Shown here in pieces: positions 27,637-36,176 of a stretch of 64,000 nucleotides of DNA; the stretch's first letter is position 1; every line of letters starts with the position of its first letter. Origin of the DNA: Bin5 sp965221145. Lineage in GTDB: Bacteria; Chloroflexota; Anaerolineae; Caldilineales; Caldilineaceae. Location of the stretch: positions 434,001 to 498,000 of the forward strand of contig OZ244877.1 in the NCBI GenBank assembly GCA_965221145.1. Reading direction: 5' to 3'. The position numbers and the translations under genes are program-made. Under the pieces are notes generated by a model that searched no databases, had not been told where the DNA came from, and saw nothing but the letters and a program-made list of their open reading frames with translations.

Positions 27637-28875
27637 TCAGACGGATTGTATTCGCTTCAGCGCGTTCTTCCCAAAGATGAGCAGGGCCTGGTCGTCGTTC
27701 AGCGGGTGGAAGAGACCGGGGCGCACGTCGCGCAGGTAGCGTTCCAATGGCAGGCTGCGGGCCATTGCCGCCCCGCCCACCACGCGCACCGCGTGGTCAA
27801 CGGCCTCGATGGCGTTATTGGTAACGGTAAACTTGGTGGCGATCACAGCGGGCGCAAGTTCATCCCGCTGCGCGCGAAGTTCATCCCAATCTCTGGCTGT
27901 GTTGTAGAGGAGCGCTCTGGCCTGGAGCAGCAGGAGTTCGGCCTGGCCGAGTCGGCGCTGGATGCTTTCCAGTTCGGCGATCGGTTTGCCGAGGGCGGTG
28001 GGCACGCGCTTCACGGCAAAATCGGCTGCAAAGTCGAGGGCGGCCTGCGCCACGCCGAGATAGACGGCGCCGACGGTGCAGATAAACCAGGCATTGGCCG
28101 GCGCTTTCCCCGTTGTACGCGGGCTGGGCGCGCCGCGCCCGATCATCTGCTCATCCGTCACGCGTGCATTGACGATCTTCAGATCATGGCTGCCGGTGGA
28201 GCGCATGCCGAAGGCGTCCCAGGTTTCGATAATCTCAAAGTGAGGGCCAGCCGGGATGACAAAGCGAGCGACATGGCCGCTGCCGTCTTGCAGCGCCGCG
28301 GGAATGATGAAATAGTCCATCTCCGGGCTGAGACTGGCAAAAGTCTTGAGGCCGTTGATGAGCCATTTTCGGTCTCCCCGACCGCATCCTCGCGCACTTG
28401 GGGAGGGCGAAACAGCTGTGCCATTCTCGCGGATCGGTTCGGCGGAGGTTTCCGGCATGCCTCCGCGGCTGGGGCTTCCCAGCTGCGGCTCGGTGGCGAC
28501 GGAGTTGATCAGCGCGCCCCGTTCGACGGCATCGCGGCAGACCTGCGCGAAGAGGGGGCGGGGCCAGCCGCCATGTGGCGATTCGGCCACGCCTCCCATT
28601 ACCTGCACGTGCATGACAAAGCTGAGCGCGGTGCTGCCGTCTCCCTGCGCCAGCCTTTCCATCGTCAGCGTCGATTCGAGCAGATTGGCGCCCCAGCCGC
28701 CGTATTCTTGCGGGATTACCAGGGCCGGCAGCCCGACCCGCCGAATGTCAGCGAAGTTCTCGTGCGGGAAGGTTCCATCGCGGTCGTGCCGGGCGGCTCG
28801 CTCCCGGAACGCGGGGATCAGCGCGGACGCGACGTCGATGAGATGTTGCTGACGTTCGGTTCTCGGGTAAAGCAT
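27637..28875 (-). CDS. Acyl-CoA dehydrogenase family protein
   Basis: 412 residues from the ATG at 28875, chosen because GGAGG precedes it; the frame runs on to 29052 but that part is a family-A hairpin read backwards. N-terminal helical domain with LPALVIPQEYGGWGANLLES, central beta domain with WLINGLKTFAS and a helical C-terminal domain (VGAVYLGVAQAALDFAADFA, AVDHAVRVVGGAAMARSLPLERYLRDVRPGLFH). FAD enzyme oxidising an acyl-CoA or related thioester; the exact substrate cannot be told. A family-B palindrome sits in frame just before GDRKWLING and encodes AVSPSPSARGCGR, a piece absent from ordinary family members. Confidence 0.88.
   Translation of the reverse strand: MLYPRTERQQHLIDVASALIPAFRERAARHDRDGTFPHENFADIRRVGLPALVIPQEYGGWGANLLESTLTMERLAQGDGSTALSFVMHVQVMGGVAESPHGGWPRPLFAQVCRDAVERGALINSVATEPQLGSPSRGGMPETSAEPIRENGTAVSPSPSARGCGRGDRKWLINGLKTFASLSPEMDYFIIPAALQDGSGHVARFVIPAGPHFEIIETWDAFGMRSTGSHDLKIVNARVTDEQMIGRGAPSPRTTGKAPANAWFICTVGAVYLGVAQAALDFAADFAVKRVPTALGKPIAELESIQRRLGQAELLLLQARALLYNTARDWDELRAQRDELAPAVIATKFTVTNNAIEAVDHAVRVVGGAAMARSLPLERYLRDVRPGLFHPLNDDQALLIFGKNALKRIQSV
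28367..28412 (-). repeat. Palindromic repeat family B inside the acyl-CoA dehydrogenase gene
   Basis: 46 bp: arms TTTCGGTCTCCCC and GGGGAGGGCGAAA around the 20-base centre GACCGCATCCTCGCGCACTT. 11 of 13 arm positions pair. It is translated in frame, on the minus strand, as part of AVSPSPSARGCGRG, in a surface loop region before the beta domain. Confidence 0.75.
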
Positions 28876-28986
28876 ACTGCCTCCGAATTTGGCCTTCGCC
28901 AAGTGCGCGAGGAAGTTGGCGAGGGCAAAACCGTCTTGGCGATTTGCGTCGGCGTATTTTAACATAATTCTCAGTTGATTTACTAT

Positions 28987-29046
28987 TTTGAAGATTTCTT
29001 GACGGAATTGTTTTCCATTGCAGCGCCAATACAAGAAATCTTCAAA
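28987..29046 (+). repeat. Hairpin repeat family A, copy 3
   Basis: Arms TTTGAAGATTTCTTG and CAAGAAATCTTCAAA pair perfectly; the C in one arm is matched by a G in the other. Lies between the divergent acyl-CoA dehydrogenase and B12-binding genes. Confidence 0.75.
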
Positions 29047-29106
29047 CTGCATGGATAGTGATCAGTGCCGTTACTATCCACTGCCCACTATGCACTATCC
29101 ACTATA

Positions 29107-29514
29107 ATGACTCAGGTGAATCGTAATCAGATACGGGTTCTGATCGCAAAACCGGGCTTGGACGGCCACGACCGCGGCGCCAAAGTGATCGCCAGGGCGC
29201 TGCGCGATGCCGGATTTGAGGTCATCTACACGGGCATTCGCCAGACGCCGCAGATGATCGCCGAGGCTGCTTTGCAGGAGGATGTGGACGTCGTCGGCCT
29301 GTCGATCCTCAGCGGCGCGCACATGACGCTCTGCCCCAAGGTCGTCGAACTGCTCCATGCCCAGGGCCAGGAGGATGCGCTGGTGCTGGTGGGCGGCATC
29401 ATTCCTGACGAGGATGCGGCCCAACTCAAGGCCGCCGGCGTCCACGCGGTCTTCGGCCCGGGCACGTCCTCAGCCGACATTATCGCTTTCATTTTGGGAG
29501 TTTTCAGCGATTAG
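29107..29514 (+). CDS. Cobalamin-binding subunit of an acyl-CoA mutase
   Basis: 135 residues from ATG 29107; the frame is open 14 codons farther but they read repetitive leader DNA. RVLIAKPGLDGHDRGAKVIA holds the DxHxxG box whose His binds cobalt of B12; VVGLSILSGAHMTLCPKVVE and VLVGGIIPDEDAAQL complete the flavodoxin-like fold. This matches the stand-alone small subunit of methylmalonyl-CoA (or isobutyryl/ethylmalonyl-type) mutases. The large catalytic subunit is not in the window. meaB follows 45 bases downstream, as expected for mutase maintenance. Confidence 0.9.
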   Translation: MTQVNRNQIRVLIAKPGLDGHDRGAKVIARALRDAGFEVIYTGIRQTPQMIAEAALQEDVDVVGLSILSGAHMTLCPKVVELLHAQGQEDALVLVGGIIPDEDAAQLKAAGVHAVFGPGTSSADIIAFILGVFSD

Positions 29515-29559
29515 TTTTTGGTAAGTGCGCTCGTACGCGGGGGTGTTTTGAAAAATCCA

Positions 29560-30630
29560 ATGCCCAAACGGATTCCCACCCGCCAGTTGATCGACCGTCT
29601 CTTGAAGGGGGACCGGCTTGCCTTGGCGCGCGCGATCAGCCGCGTGGAGGACGAGGCGGATGACGCAGCCCAGATAGTGCAGGCGGTCTTTGCGCACACG
29701 GGCAAGGCGCATCTGATTGGCGTCACCGGCGCGTCGGGCACGGGCAAATCGACGCTCGTGTCGGCGCTGGCCGAAAGCTACCGCGAGCTTGGCCTGACCG
29801 TCGGCGTGCTGGCGGTGGACCCGACCAGCCCCTTCAGCGGCGGCGCGCTGCTGGGGGACCGCGTGCGCATGACGAAGCACAGCGGGGATGCGGGCGTCTT
29901 CATCCGCTCGATGGCGACCCGCAGCGGCGTGGGCGGGCTGGCCAAAGCGAGCGGGGATGCGCTGCTGCTGCTGGACGCGGCCGGTTTTGACCGCATCCTG
30001 ATCGAAACGGTGGGCGCGGGCCAAGCGGAGGTCGAGATCGCAAGCCTTGCCGATACGGTTGTGGTGGTGGAAGCGCCGGGATTGGGGGATGAGGTGCAGG
30101 CGATCAAGGCGGGGCTGCTGGAGATCGCCGACATCTTCGCCGTCAACAAGGCGGACCGCAAGGGCGCGGACCGCACGGTCGCCGCGCTGGAGATGATGCT
30201 GGAGACAGCCGGCGGAGCCGCGCAGACTATGCTCCATCATGGGCAACTTATGGATTTGGCCGGCGGCGACCCCAGGTTCGGGCACTTGCCGGCGGCCAAA
30301 GAGGGGGCGGTCGCGGACGATGCGGAGGAGGGGTGGTCGATTCCGGTTCTGAAGACGGTCGCGGTCAGCGGGGGCGGCGTCGTGCAGTTGCGGGATGCGC
30401 TCGAGCGGCATCGCACGTGGTTGCACGAGAGCGGCGCACTGGCGGAGCGGGAGAGGGTGCGTCTTGAGCGGATGCTCCAGAGCCTTGTGCAGGCGGAGTT
30501 GCGTGCGCGGATGGAACGTGCGCTCTCCCCGGCGCTGCGCCAGAAGCTGGTGGAACGGATGCAGCGTCGGCAGATAGATCCCTACAGCGCCGCGGCGGAT
30601 GTGGTGAAGAATCTTCCGGGTCCGGCCTGA
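29560..30630 (+). CDS. meaB: MeaB-type GTPase chaperone of B12-dependent mutase
   Basis: 356 residues from ATG 29560. MeaB/ArgK uses GTP to load and protect the cobalamin of methylmalonyl-CoA mutase. G1 GVTGASGTGKSTLVSAL, the switch segment AVDPTSPFSGGALLGDRVRM, IETVGAGQAEVEIASLADTV and the NKAD box (IFAVNKADRKGADRTV) are all present. Between ALEMMLETAGG and WSIPVLKTVA there is an extra segment of about 30 residues that ordinary MeaB lacks; its core DLAGGDPRFGHLPAAK is encoded by a family-B palindrome. The frame is kept, so the protein may still work. Family-A DNA follows the stop. Confidence 0.92.
   Translation: MPKRIPTRQLIDRLLKGDRLALARAISRVEDEADDAAQIVQAVFAHTGKAHLIGVTGASGTGKSTLVSALAESYRELGLTVGVLAVDPTSPFSGGALLGDRVRMTKHSGDAGVFIRSMATRSGVGGLAKASGDALLLLDAAGFDRILIETVGAGQAEVEIASLADTVVVVEAPGLGDEVQAIKAGLLEIADIFAVNKADRKGADRTVAALEMMLETAGGAAQTMLHHGQLMDLAGGDPRFGHLPAAKEGAVADDAEEGWSIPVLKTVAVSGGGVVQLRDALERHRTWLHESGALAERERVRLERMLQSLVQAELRARMERALSPALRQKLVERMQRRQIDPYSAAADVVKNLPGPA
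30255..30300 (+). repeat. Palindromic repeat family B inside meaB
   Basis: 46 bp: left arm TTTGGCCGGCGGC, 20-base centre GACCCCAGGTTCGGGCACTT, right arm GCCGGCGGCCAAA; 12 of 13 arm positions pair. The arms differ completely from other copies while the centre shares GACCCC and GGGCACTT. Read in frame within meaB. Confidence 0.8.
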
Positions 30631-30638
30631 GCCGACTC

Positions 30639-30698
30639 TTTGAAGGTTTTTTGGCGGAGAGGCTTTCATTGGCAACGCCAATACAAAAAACCTTCAAA
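30639..30698 (+). repeat. Hairpin repeat family A, copy 4
   Basis: Arms TTTGAAGGTTTTTTGGCGG and CAATACAAAAAACCTTCAAA: GGTT in the left arm is matched by AACC in the right, another compensated change. Downstream of meaB and 33 bases from copy 5. Confidence 0.75.
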
Positions 30699-30731
30699 TG
30701 CCCCACTACACGTTCGTGCTATAATTGAAGC

Positions 30732-30789
30732 AGGAGATTTTTTGGCGGAAGTGTTTTTCATAGCGGCGCCAATACAAGAAATCTTCAAA
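30732..30789 (+). repeat. Hairpin repeat family A, copy 5
   Basis: GGAGATTTTTTGGCGGAAG, loop TGTTTTTCATAGCGG, CGCCAATACAAGAAATCTTC. The only copy with a degraded outer left arm. Upstream of the Uma2 gene. Confidence 0.7.
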
Positions 30790-30816
30790 CAGCAGCCTGA
30801 GCGGAGCCACATACAG

Positions 30817-31413
30817 ATGAGAAGTCCAGAAACTGCCACACCGGTTTGGCGCATCGCGACGCTCTTTCCATTCCAGGGCGCCTGGAGTGAGCAGGAGTAT
30901 CTGGCGCTGGAGACCAACCGGCGCGTCGAATTTGATAACGGATCTGTGGAGGTGCATGACGTGCCGACCGATCAGCACCAGGCAATCATTTCGTATTTAA
31001 TCGTCACCCTCAGAGCGCTTGCGAAACAGATTGGCGGTGTGGAGCGACCGGCCGGTTTACGATTGCGCCTGTGGGAGCAGAAGTACCGGGAACCGGATAT
31101 CGTTTTTCTGCGCGACCGTAACAGCAACTTGCGCCATGAGAACTACTGGGAAGGGGCCGACCTGGCAATCGAGATCGTCAGCGCAAGCCTCGAAGACCGC
31201 GAGCGGGACCTGGTGACGAAACGGATTGAGTATGCGCAGGCGGGAATCCACGAGTACTGGATAGTCGATCCCCAGCAGGAATCCGTAACGGTTCTGCACT
31301 TGGCGGGCGATGTTTACACGGAACGCGGGGTATTCGTGCGCGGGGATGTCGTCACATCTTCCCTTTTTTCTGAGCTTTCTCTACCCGTTTCGGAGATTCT
31401 GGACGCGGATTAA
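30817..31413 (+). CDS. Uma2-family putative restriction endonuclease (DUF820)
   Basis: 198 residues from ATG 30817; longer starts would read through two family-A hairpins. The PD-(D/E)XK fold of the family is seen in REPDIVFLRDRN (catalytic Asp), LAIEIVSASLEDRERDLVTKRIEYAQAGIHEYWIVD (Glu and Lys region) and the final VLHLAGDVYTERGVF. The nuclease activity and role of Uma2 proteins are not settled; they are abundant in Cyanobacteria and Chloroflexota and often lie alone, as here. Confidence 0.88.
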   Translation: MRSPETATPVWRIATLFPFQGAWSEQEYLALETNRRVEFDNGSVEVHDVPTDQHQAIISYLIVTLRALAKQIGGVERPAGLRLRLWEQKYREPDIVFLRDRNSNLRHENYWEGADLAIEIVSASLEDRERDLVTKRIEYAQAGIHEYWIVDPQQESVTVLHLAGDVYTERGVFVRGDVVTSSLFSELSLPVSEILDAD

Positions 31414-31438
31414 GCATCAGTGGCCGGTGTCGGCGTGG

Positions 31439-33181
31439 TTACTGGTTATTGTTGGTATCCTCTTCAACCGGCGGTTCGTCATCCCCATCCGCGCCTTCAA
31501 GCGGGGGCGCATCCAACTCGGCGAGTTCGGCGCGCAAGGCGGATAGCTCCGTCTCCAGATTTTCGATGCGGACAACCAGCGCCTCCCGCTGGCGCGCCAG
31601 CTGTTCACCTTCATCCGCCTCAGCCTCGGCCTCCTCATCCACCATCTGGCTGTCGTCGCGGATAGCGAGCAGATGGACCGCCCAGAAGGCGGCCGCCGTG
31701 CCGGCGCGCACCAGGCTGTCGAGCGTTTCGATGCCGAAAAAGTCGGCGTTGGGGTCGCCCAGCGCCCACAGAAGCAGACGGTAGACGACGCGGGCCAACT
31801 CGAACAGGATGAGCAGCGCGCCCACCAGGGCGATGCCGTACAGGTAGAGGCGGCGGGGCCAGGATGCCCGCTCCGCGCGGCCGGTCTCATTGTCCTGCGC
31901 GGCTGCGCGCTGCGCCGTGCGCCAGTGGAGCGACCAGACCGGCGCGCCCACCGCAATGAGGCTCAACCCGGTGGCGAGCTGGTGGGCGCGAAAGCCCTTT
32001 TCGACCGAATCCGCGCCAATGCCAGTGATGGCGAAATCCAGCAGCGCCCGCAATAGATCGACCAGCCCGATCCACAGCAGAACCAGTCCGGTGGCGGCCA
32101 CCGCGTAATAGTAAAGCCGCCGCACGAATTCGCTCTCGCGCGAGTCGCCGTAGCGCAGCGCCTCGGCGGAAACCTGCATCCAATGCCAGCGCCAGGCAAG
32201 CGCGCCTACCGGCAACAGACCGAGCGGCGTGGTGAGATCGTCGATATTGATATCACTGGAATCGACCGCGCCAATCAGAAAGAGGACGCCCAGCTTTATG
32301 AGCAGCGCCACGGGAACCAGCGTGACAGCGGCGCTCAGAATTGTGGCAACATACAGATAGAGGCGTCGCAGTGCCATCCGGCCTTCCGGCGGCTGCACAG
32401 CCAGCAATCCGTCCCAGTAGAGATTGTTCAGCCGCCAGATCAGCCCGCCGACCAGCACACCGGTCAACGAACCCGCCAGGCCCCGCTCCCACCAGCCGAC
32501 GCCCACCGTCGCTACAGTGGAATCGCCAAACGTTTCCAGCAAAGCGCGCCAGACGAAGTTCAGCGCGTCAGCCGCGCCGGTGATCAGCAGAGCAAGCCCC
32601 ATCAGGCCGGCGGCCAACTGAAAGAGCCGCCGCCAACTGCCCGCCCAGCCGACTTCAAGTCCCAGGTCGCCGTCAGCCCACAGCAGTCGCGCGAAGGACA
32701 GAAACAGCGCCAGATGGACGCCGGCGTGAATGAACTGCGCCTGCCATTGACCGGGGCGCATGACGGTCTCTGGCAAAGGATTTCCCAGCAGTATCTCCAG
32801 GCTGCCTTCGATGATGTGGTAGAGGGCGCGGGCGCTGACGATCCCTGTGATTGCCAGCACCGCGTACACAAACAGCTTGCGCAGCGCCGCCGAAGACTCG
32901 CCGGGTTGCGCCATCAGACGGCGAATATAACGCCAATGGATCAGGAAGATCGGCGCGCTGACGATCAGGAATCCGCCCTCGCGAGCGATTGCGTTGCGGG
33001 CGTAACTGGTTGGGTTGGCCTCCAGCAGCGGCTCCGATGTCAACCAGAGTCGTGCAAGAATGTCGATCAGGGCGTACGCGGCTGACAGCCCCGCGATCAG
33101 ACTGATGAAGGCGATCAGATAGAGATAAAGGCGGCGGATGGTTGCCAGCCGAGAGGTATTTGCGAGTGTCTGCTTCGTCAT
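31439..33181 (-). CDS. Multi-spanning DUF5671 membrane protein with coiled-coil tail
   Basis: 580 residues. Six related units each begin with an arginine-rich RRLYLY-like motif followed by a hydrophobic pair: RRLYLYLIAF near residue 16, LRKLFVYAVL, WRRLFQLAAG, LRRLYLYVATIL, VRRLYYYAVAAT and PRRLYLYGIALVG. This repetition is DUF5671, a family of unknown function frequent in Chloroflexota. The last 70 residues are charged and heptad-like (LARQREALVVRIENLETELSAL), ending in an acidic tail. About twelve membrane segments are expected. Transcribed alone, away from Uma2. Confidence 0.85.
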   Translation of the reverse strand: MTKQTLANTSRLATIRRLYLYLIAFISLIAGLSAAYALIDILARLWLTSEPLLEANPTSYARNAIAREGGFLIVSAPIFLIHWRYIRRLMAQPGESSAALRKLFVYAVLAITGIVSARALYHIIEGSLEILLGNPLPETVMRPGQWQAQFIHAGVHLALFLSFARLLWADGDLGLEVGWAGSWRRLFQLAAGLMGLALLITGAADALNFVWRALLETFGDSTVATVGVGWWERGLAGSLTGVLVGGLIWRLNNLYWDGLLAVQPPEGRMALRRLYLYVATILSAAVTLVPVALLIKLGVLFLIGAVDSSDINIDDLTTPLGLLPVGALAWRWHWMQVSAEALRYGDSRESEFVRRLYYYAVAATGLVLLWIGLVDLLRALLDFAITGIGADSVEKGFRAHQLATGLSLIAVGAPVWSLHWRTAQRAAAQDNETGRAERASWPRRLYLYGIALVGALLILFELARVVYRLLLWALGDPNADFFGIETLDSLVRAGTAAAFWAVHLLAIRDDSQMVDEEAEAEADEGEQLARQREALVVRIENLETELSALRAELAELDAPPLEGADGDDEPPVEEDTNNNQ

Positions 33182-33226
33182 CGTTTACGCCTTTGTTGCG
33201 TCCTCGCCCAGAGCGCGAGGATGGGG

Positions 33227-33285
33227 TTTGAAGATTTCTTGGGGGAAGTGTTTTCATGCGGCCGCCAATACAAAAAATCTTCAAA
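33227..33285 (+). repeat. Hairpin repeat family A, copy 6
   Basis: Arms TTTGAAGATTTCTTGGGGG and CAATACAAAAAATCTTCAAA, loop AAGTGTTTTCATGCGG. Preceded directly by a family-B-like fragment (33190-33222, TCGCCCAGAGCGCGAGGATG). Confidence 0.7.
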
Positions 33286-33370
33286 TTGAGTGCCGCTGAC
33301 CCCTGGAGTTTTGCAGGTTGCCGCCGATTCCAGTTGTTTGGTCCCGCCTGAGCCGACTTCAGCAGTTTGG

Positions 33371-33417
33371 TCCCGGCCGGCCCGACCCCATCCGGCGGGC
33401 ACTTGGGGCGGGCGGGA
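33371..33417 (+). repeat. Palindromic repeat family B, intergenic copy
   Basis: 47 bp with arms TCCCGGCCGGCCC and GGGGCGGGCGGGA and a 21-base centre GACCCCATCCGGCGG plus GCACTT. The whole interval 33286-33494 between two minus-strand genes is made of such repeat pieces; no gene is seen in it. Confidence 0.75.
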
Positions 33418-33494
33418 GCCGCTTGGCGATGGCGGGAGCCTCCTGGTGGCAATCAAATCGGATCGGGCGAAAATCGCCCCGCTCGAGCAGGGGC

Positions 33495-33965
33495 TTAATG
33501 GAGAAATTCCGCTGTGTCGATCTTCCATGCCCCGTCCTCCCGCACAAGGGGAACCGTGCGCCGATAGGTCGATGTGCCGCTGTCAAACAGGCCGCCCTGA
33601 TAGAAGTTGTCGATGGCCAGGGAGACATATGCTTTGTCTTCGTCTTCGTTGATGTCCACATCCAGGATGCGCAGCCGACGCGCCGGCCGGCCGGAGTCGT
33701 AGTAGCTGAAACGCTCGCGGAAGGGTGGGTTCTTGTCATCGTCCAGCACCTTCTTGGAGTAATGGCTCATAGCAACGTCCGGCTCGTTGCGAATGAAGGC
33801 CAAAAACGCGTCGTGGACCACCGCCCCCGGTGTATCCTCGTTCAGATAGTCGTCGCTCTGCCAGCCGCGGCCGCCGGTGGTCACCACGGTGATGACAGCG
33901 CCGGCGATCAGCAGCAGCACGCCGAGAATGATGCCCCACGTAAAGCGATCGATTTTCAGTCCCAT
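33495..33965 (-). CDS. Small membrane-anchored protein of unknown function
   Basis: 156 residues. One N-terminal membrane anchor (WGIILGVLLLIAGAVITVV, about 10-28) and an outside domain of about 120 residues: VVHDAFLAFIRNEPDVAMSHYSKKVL, ending VPLVREDGAWKIDTAEFLH. This pattern, a helix pair followed by a strand containing W-K-I, resembles NTF2-like/DUF4878 lipocalin-sized domains, but I cannot name it securely. It runs in the same direction as the DUF5671 gene and the lipoprotein at 34067-34795. Confidence 0.75.
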   Translation of the reverse strand: MGLKIDRFTWGIILGVLLLIAGAVITVVTTGGRGWQSDDYLNEDTPGAVVHDAFLAFIRNEPDVAMSHYSKKVLDDDKNPPFRERFSYYDSGRPARRLRILDVDINEDEDKAYVSLAIDNFYQGGLFDSGTSTYRRTVPLVREDGAWKIDTAEFLH

Positions 33966-34066
33966 GGGTCCGCTTCCTTGTCACGGCAAGTTTCCAGTTT
34001 TTGGTTTTTAGTGAACCCCTGCGTGGCCCAGAGGGCGCGCGGCAGTTACTAAGAACTGAAAACCGA

Positions 34067-34795
34067 CTACTGAAAACTGGCGCTAAAACTGGTCAGTTCA
34101 AAGGTGGCCCGCGAACGTCCGTCAATGAACCTGACGACAGGGAACGGTGCGGTCCGTGCCACCCACGCCCTGGTCGTGCGTTCGTTGGACTTCAGCTCGA
34201 CGACCCAGGTATCGAACGAGCCGGCCGGCGTCGTGACCGTCTCGGTGCGCCGCACCTGCACTGCCACGCGTTCCATCTTGCCGACTACCGGCAGAAAGCT
34301 GTTGATGCGGGTGGCGTAGCCATGCGCCAGGGGAAGCGCCCGCAGAATCAGTAGCAGCGTGCGCTCGTCGCGGATATCCGAGGGCGCCTGCACCCGTTCA
34401 TAGACGGTTGCACCCTGACGACTGGTCAGCGCGATATCCACCTGCGCGCCCGCGAACTGTGCCTCCACCACCTGCTTGCCGTTTACATCTGTGCGCACGA
34501 GATGGCTATAGACCGGGCGAAAGCCGAGCGGCTGCATCTCGATGGTCGCTCGCTCGCTCCTGCCCGCGTCGTTGATCTCCCGGATCAGCGTCCAGCCGTC
34601 TTCTGGCACAAACTGCACTTCAAAGGTGGCCGTGCCGACGATGCGGCCCTCCCGGTTCGACACCCGATAGGCGCTTGTCTCGCCGTCCGCCCACACCGGC
34701 TCGCCGAAGATGAGGGGTTGCGGTCGGGCGGAGCAGGCGGAAAGGATGAGAACCAAAAACAGGAGCGGGGCCAAGCGGGTGGCTGTCCACGCCAT
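34067..34795 (-). CDS. Predicted lipoprotein, DUF3108-like
   Basis: 242 residues from ATG 34795, which gives a signal MAWTATRLAPLLF, hydrophobic core and lipobox Ile-Leu-Ser-Ala-Cys; the frame runs farther only because it enters the inserted element at 34841. The mature protein is rich in beta strands with paired stretches such as YRVSNREGRIVGTATFEV and TVTTPAGSFDTWVVEL, the latter like DUF3108 proteins (outer-surface beta-sandwich). Function unknown. Confidence 0.75.
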   Translation of the reverse strand: MAWTATRLAPLLFLVLILSACSARPQPLIFGEPVWADGETSAYRVSNREGRIVGTATFEVQFVPEDGWTLIREINDAGRSERATIEMQPLGFRPVYSHLVRTDVNGKQVVEAQFAGAQVDIALTSRQGATVYERVQAPSDIRDERTLLLILRALPLAHGYATRINSFLPVVGKMERVAVQVRRTETVTTPAGSFDTWVVELKSNERTTRAWVARTAPFPVVRFIDGRSRATFELTSFSASFQ

Positions 34796-34840
34796 TATAC
34801 TACGTTTCTCCGGCTTGCGCTCTTCTTTGGCAATCACAAG

Positions 34841-34982
34841 GGGGTGCATCCCAGACTATTGGGCAAACGTTGCCTTAATCAGGATTTTGATTCACAGGAT
34901 AGCACTCGATTCCTATGCAGTGGGTCTTTTCTCGTCGGCTGAAAAAACGCATCGCAGTGGTACAACATTTTGGGATGCACCC
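34841..34982. mobile_element. 142-bp inverted-repeat element (repeat family C)
   Basis: GGGGTGCATCCCAGACTATT at the left and TTTTGGGATGCACCC at the right give an inverted repeat GGGTGCATCCCA. ATCACAAG stands directly outside each end (34833-34840 and 34983-34990), an 8-bp target duplication. It carries no gene. It lies upstream of the lipoprotein gene and may have displaced its promoter. Confidence 0.85.
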
Positions 34983-35097
34983 ATCACAAGAGCCAGTTGA
35001 ATCATAGTAGCTAATCATACCATCCTGGTCAATTTTGCGCATTCCAGCCAATGCGGGACAATAAGCGCATCGTACCCACCATCATTCGAGGCGATCA

Positions 35098-36105
35098 ATG
35101 ACATCTGTAACCAGCCGTGAAATCCATCTGCGCAGCCGCCCGCACGCGATACCAACGGCGGACAATTTTGCGCTTGTCAACGTTGAACTGCCAGCGCCCA
35201 GCGACGGCCAGGTGCTGGTACGCAACCGATATATCTCCGTGGATCCCTACATGCGCGGGCGGATGCGGGATACGCGCAGCTACACGCCCCCGTTCGGTCT
35301 CGATGAACCGCTCACCGGCGGCGCAGTGGGCGAGGTGATCAGTTCGACCAGCGACCAGTTTGCGGAGGGCGATTTCGTCCTGCATATGCTCGGCTGGCGG
35401 GAGTACGCCTTGGTCGAAGCCCGCGGCCTGACAAAGGTCGACCCGTCACTGGCGCCGCTCCAGAGCTATCTGGGCGTGTTGGGTATGCCGGGGATGACAG
35501 CCTATGTGGGCCTGCTGGACATCGGCAAGCCGCAGCCGGGGGAGACGGTCTTTGTCTCCGGCGCGGCCGGCGCGGTCGGCTCCGAGGTCTGTCAGATCGC
35601 GAAGATCCAGGGCTGCCGCGTGGTGGGCGCCGCCGGTTCAGCGGCCAAGACGCGCTGGTTGGAGGAGGTCGCCGGTGTGGATGCGGCCATCAATTACAAG
35701 GAGACAAGCAATCTCCGGCGTGCGCTCAAGCAGGCCTGCCCGGACGGGATCGATGTCTACTTCGAGAATGTGGGGGGCGCGCATCTGGAGGCCGCTATCC
35801 AGTATATGAATAACTTTGGCCGCATCGCTGTGTGCGGGATGATCAGCATGTACAACGCCACATCGGCGCAGCCCGGCCCGGCCAATCTGGCGCTGATGAT
35901 CGGGCGGCGGCTGCTCATGCAGGGCTTTATCGTTTCGGACCATCCCGAACGCCGCGACGACTTCCTGCGCGATGTCTCCGGCTGGATGCGGGAGGGCAAG
36001 CTGAAATGGGAAGAGACGATCCTGGAGGGCATCGAGCGCGCGCCCGAGGCGTTCATCGGCCTGTTTCATGGCGAAAATCTGGGGAAGATGCTGGTCGAAG
36101 TGTAA
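35098..36105 (+). CDS. NADPH-dependent MDR-family reductase (CurA-like)
   Basis: 335 residues. Zinc-free medium-chain reductase: N-terminal GroES-like part with VRNRYISVDPYMRGRMRD, cofactor domain with VFVSGAAGAVGSEVCQIAKI and GVDAAINYKE, and the C-terminal GKLKWEETILEGIERAPEAFIGLFHGENLGKMLV. This matches the alkenal/curcumin reductase group that reduces C=C bonds of enones with NADPH. No cysteine/histidine zinc ligands are seen, as expected. A MaoC-type gene follows 71 bases later, so the two may share a transcript. Confidence 0.92.
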   Translation: MTSVTSREIHLRSRPHAIPTADNFALVNVELPAPSDGQVLVRNRYISVDPYMRGRMRDTRSYTPPFGLDEPLTGGAVGEVISSTSDQFAEGDFVLHMLGWREYALVEARGLTKVDPSLAPLQSYLGVLGMPGMTAYVGLLDIGKPQPGETVFVSGAAGAVGSEVCQIAKIQGCRVVGAAGSAAKTRWLEEVAGVDAAINYKETSNLRRALKQACPDGIDVYFENVGGAHLEAAIQYMNNFGRIAVCGMISMYNATSAQPGPANLALMIGRRLLMQGFIVSDHPERRDDFLRDVSGWMREGKLKWEETILEGIERAPEAFIGLFHGENLGKMLVEV

Positions 36106-36176
36106 CAGCAGAGGATAGTGAATTGTGGTCAGTAGATAGTCACTGCACTGGTCACGAAAAGGAGCGGGGCAACGTT

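Noticed and set aside
27517..28962. 481-codon plus-strand frame over the acyl-CoA dehydrogenase
   Set aside because: Antisense shadow; begins in a repeat and has no motif.
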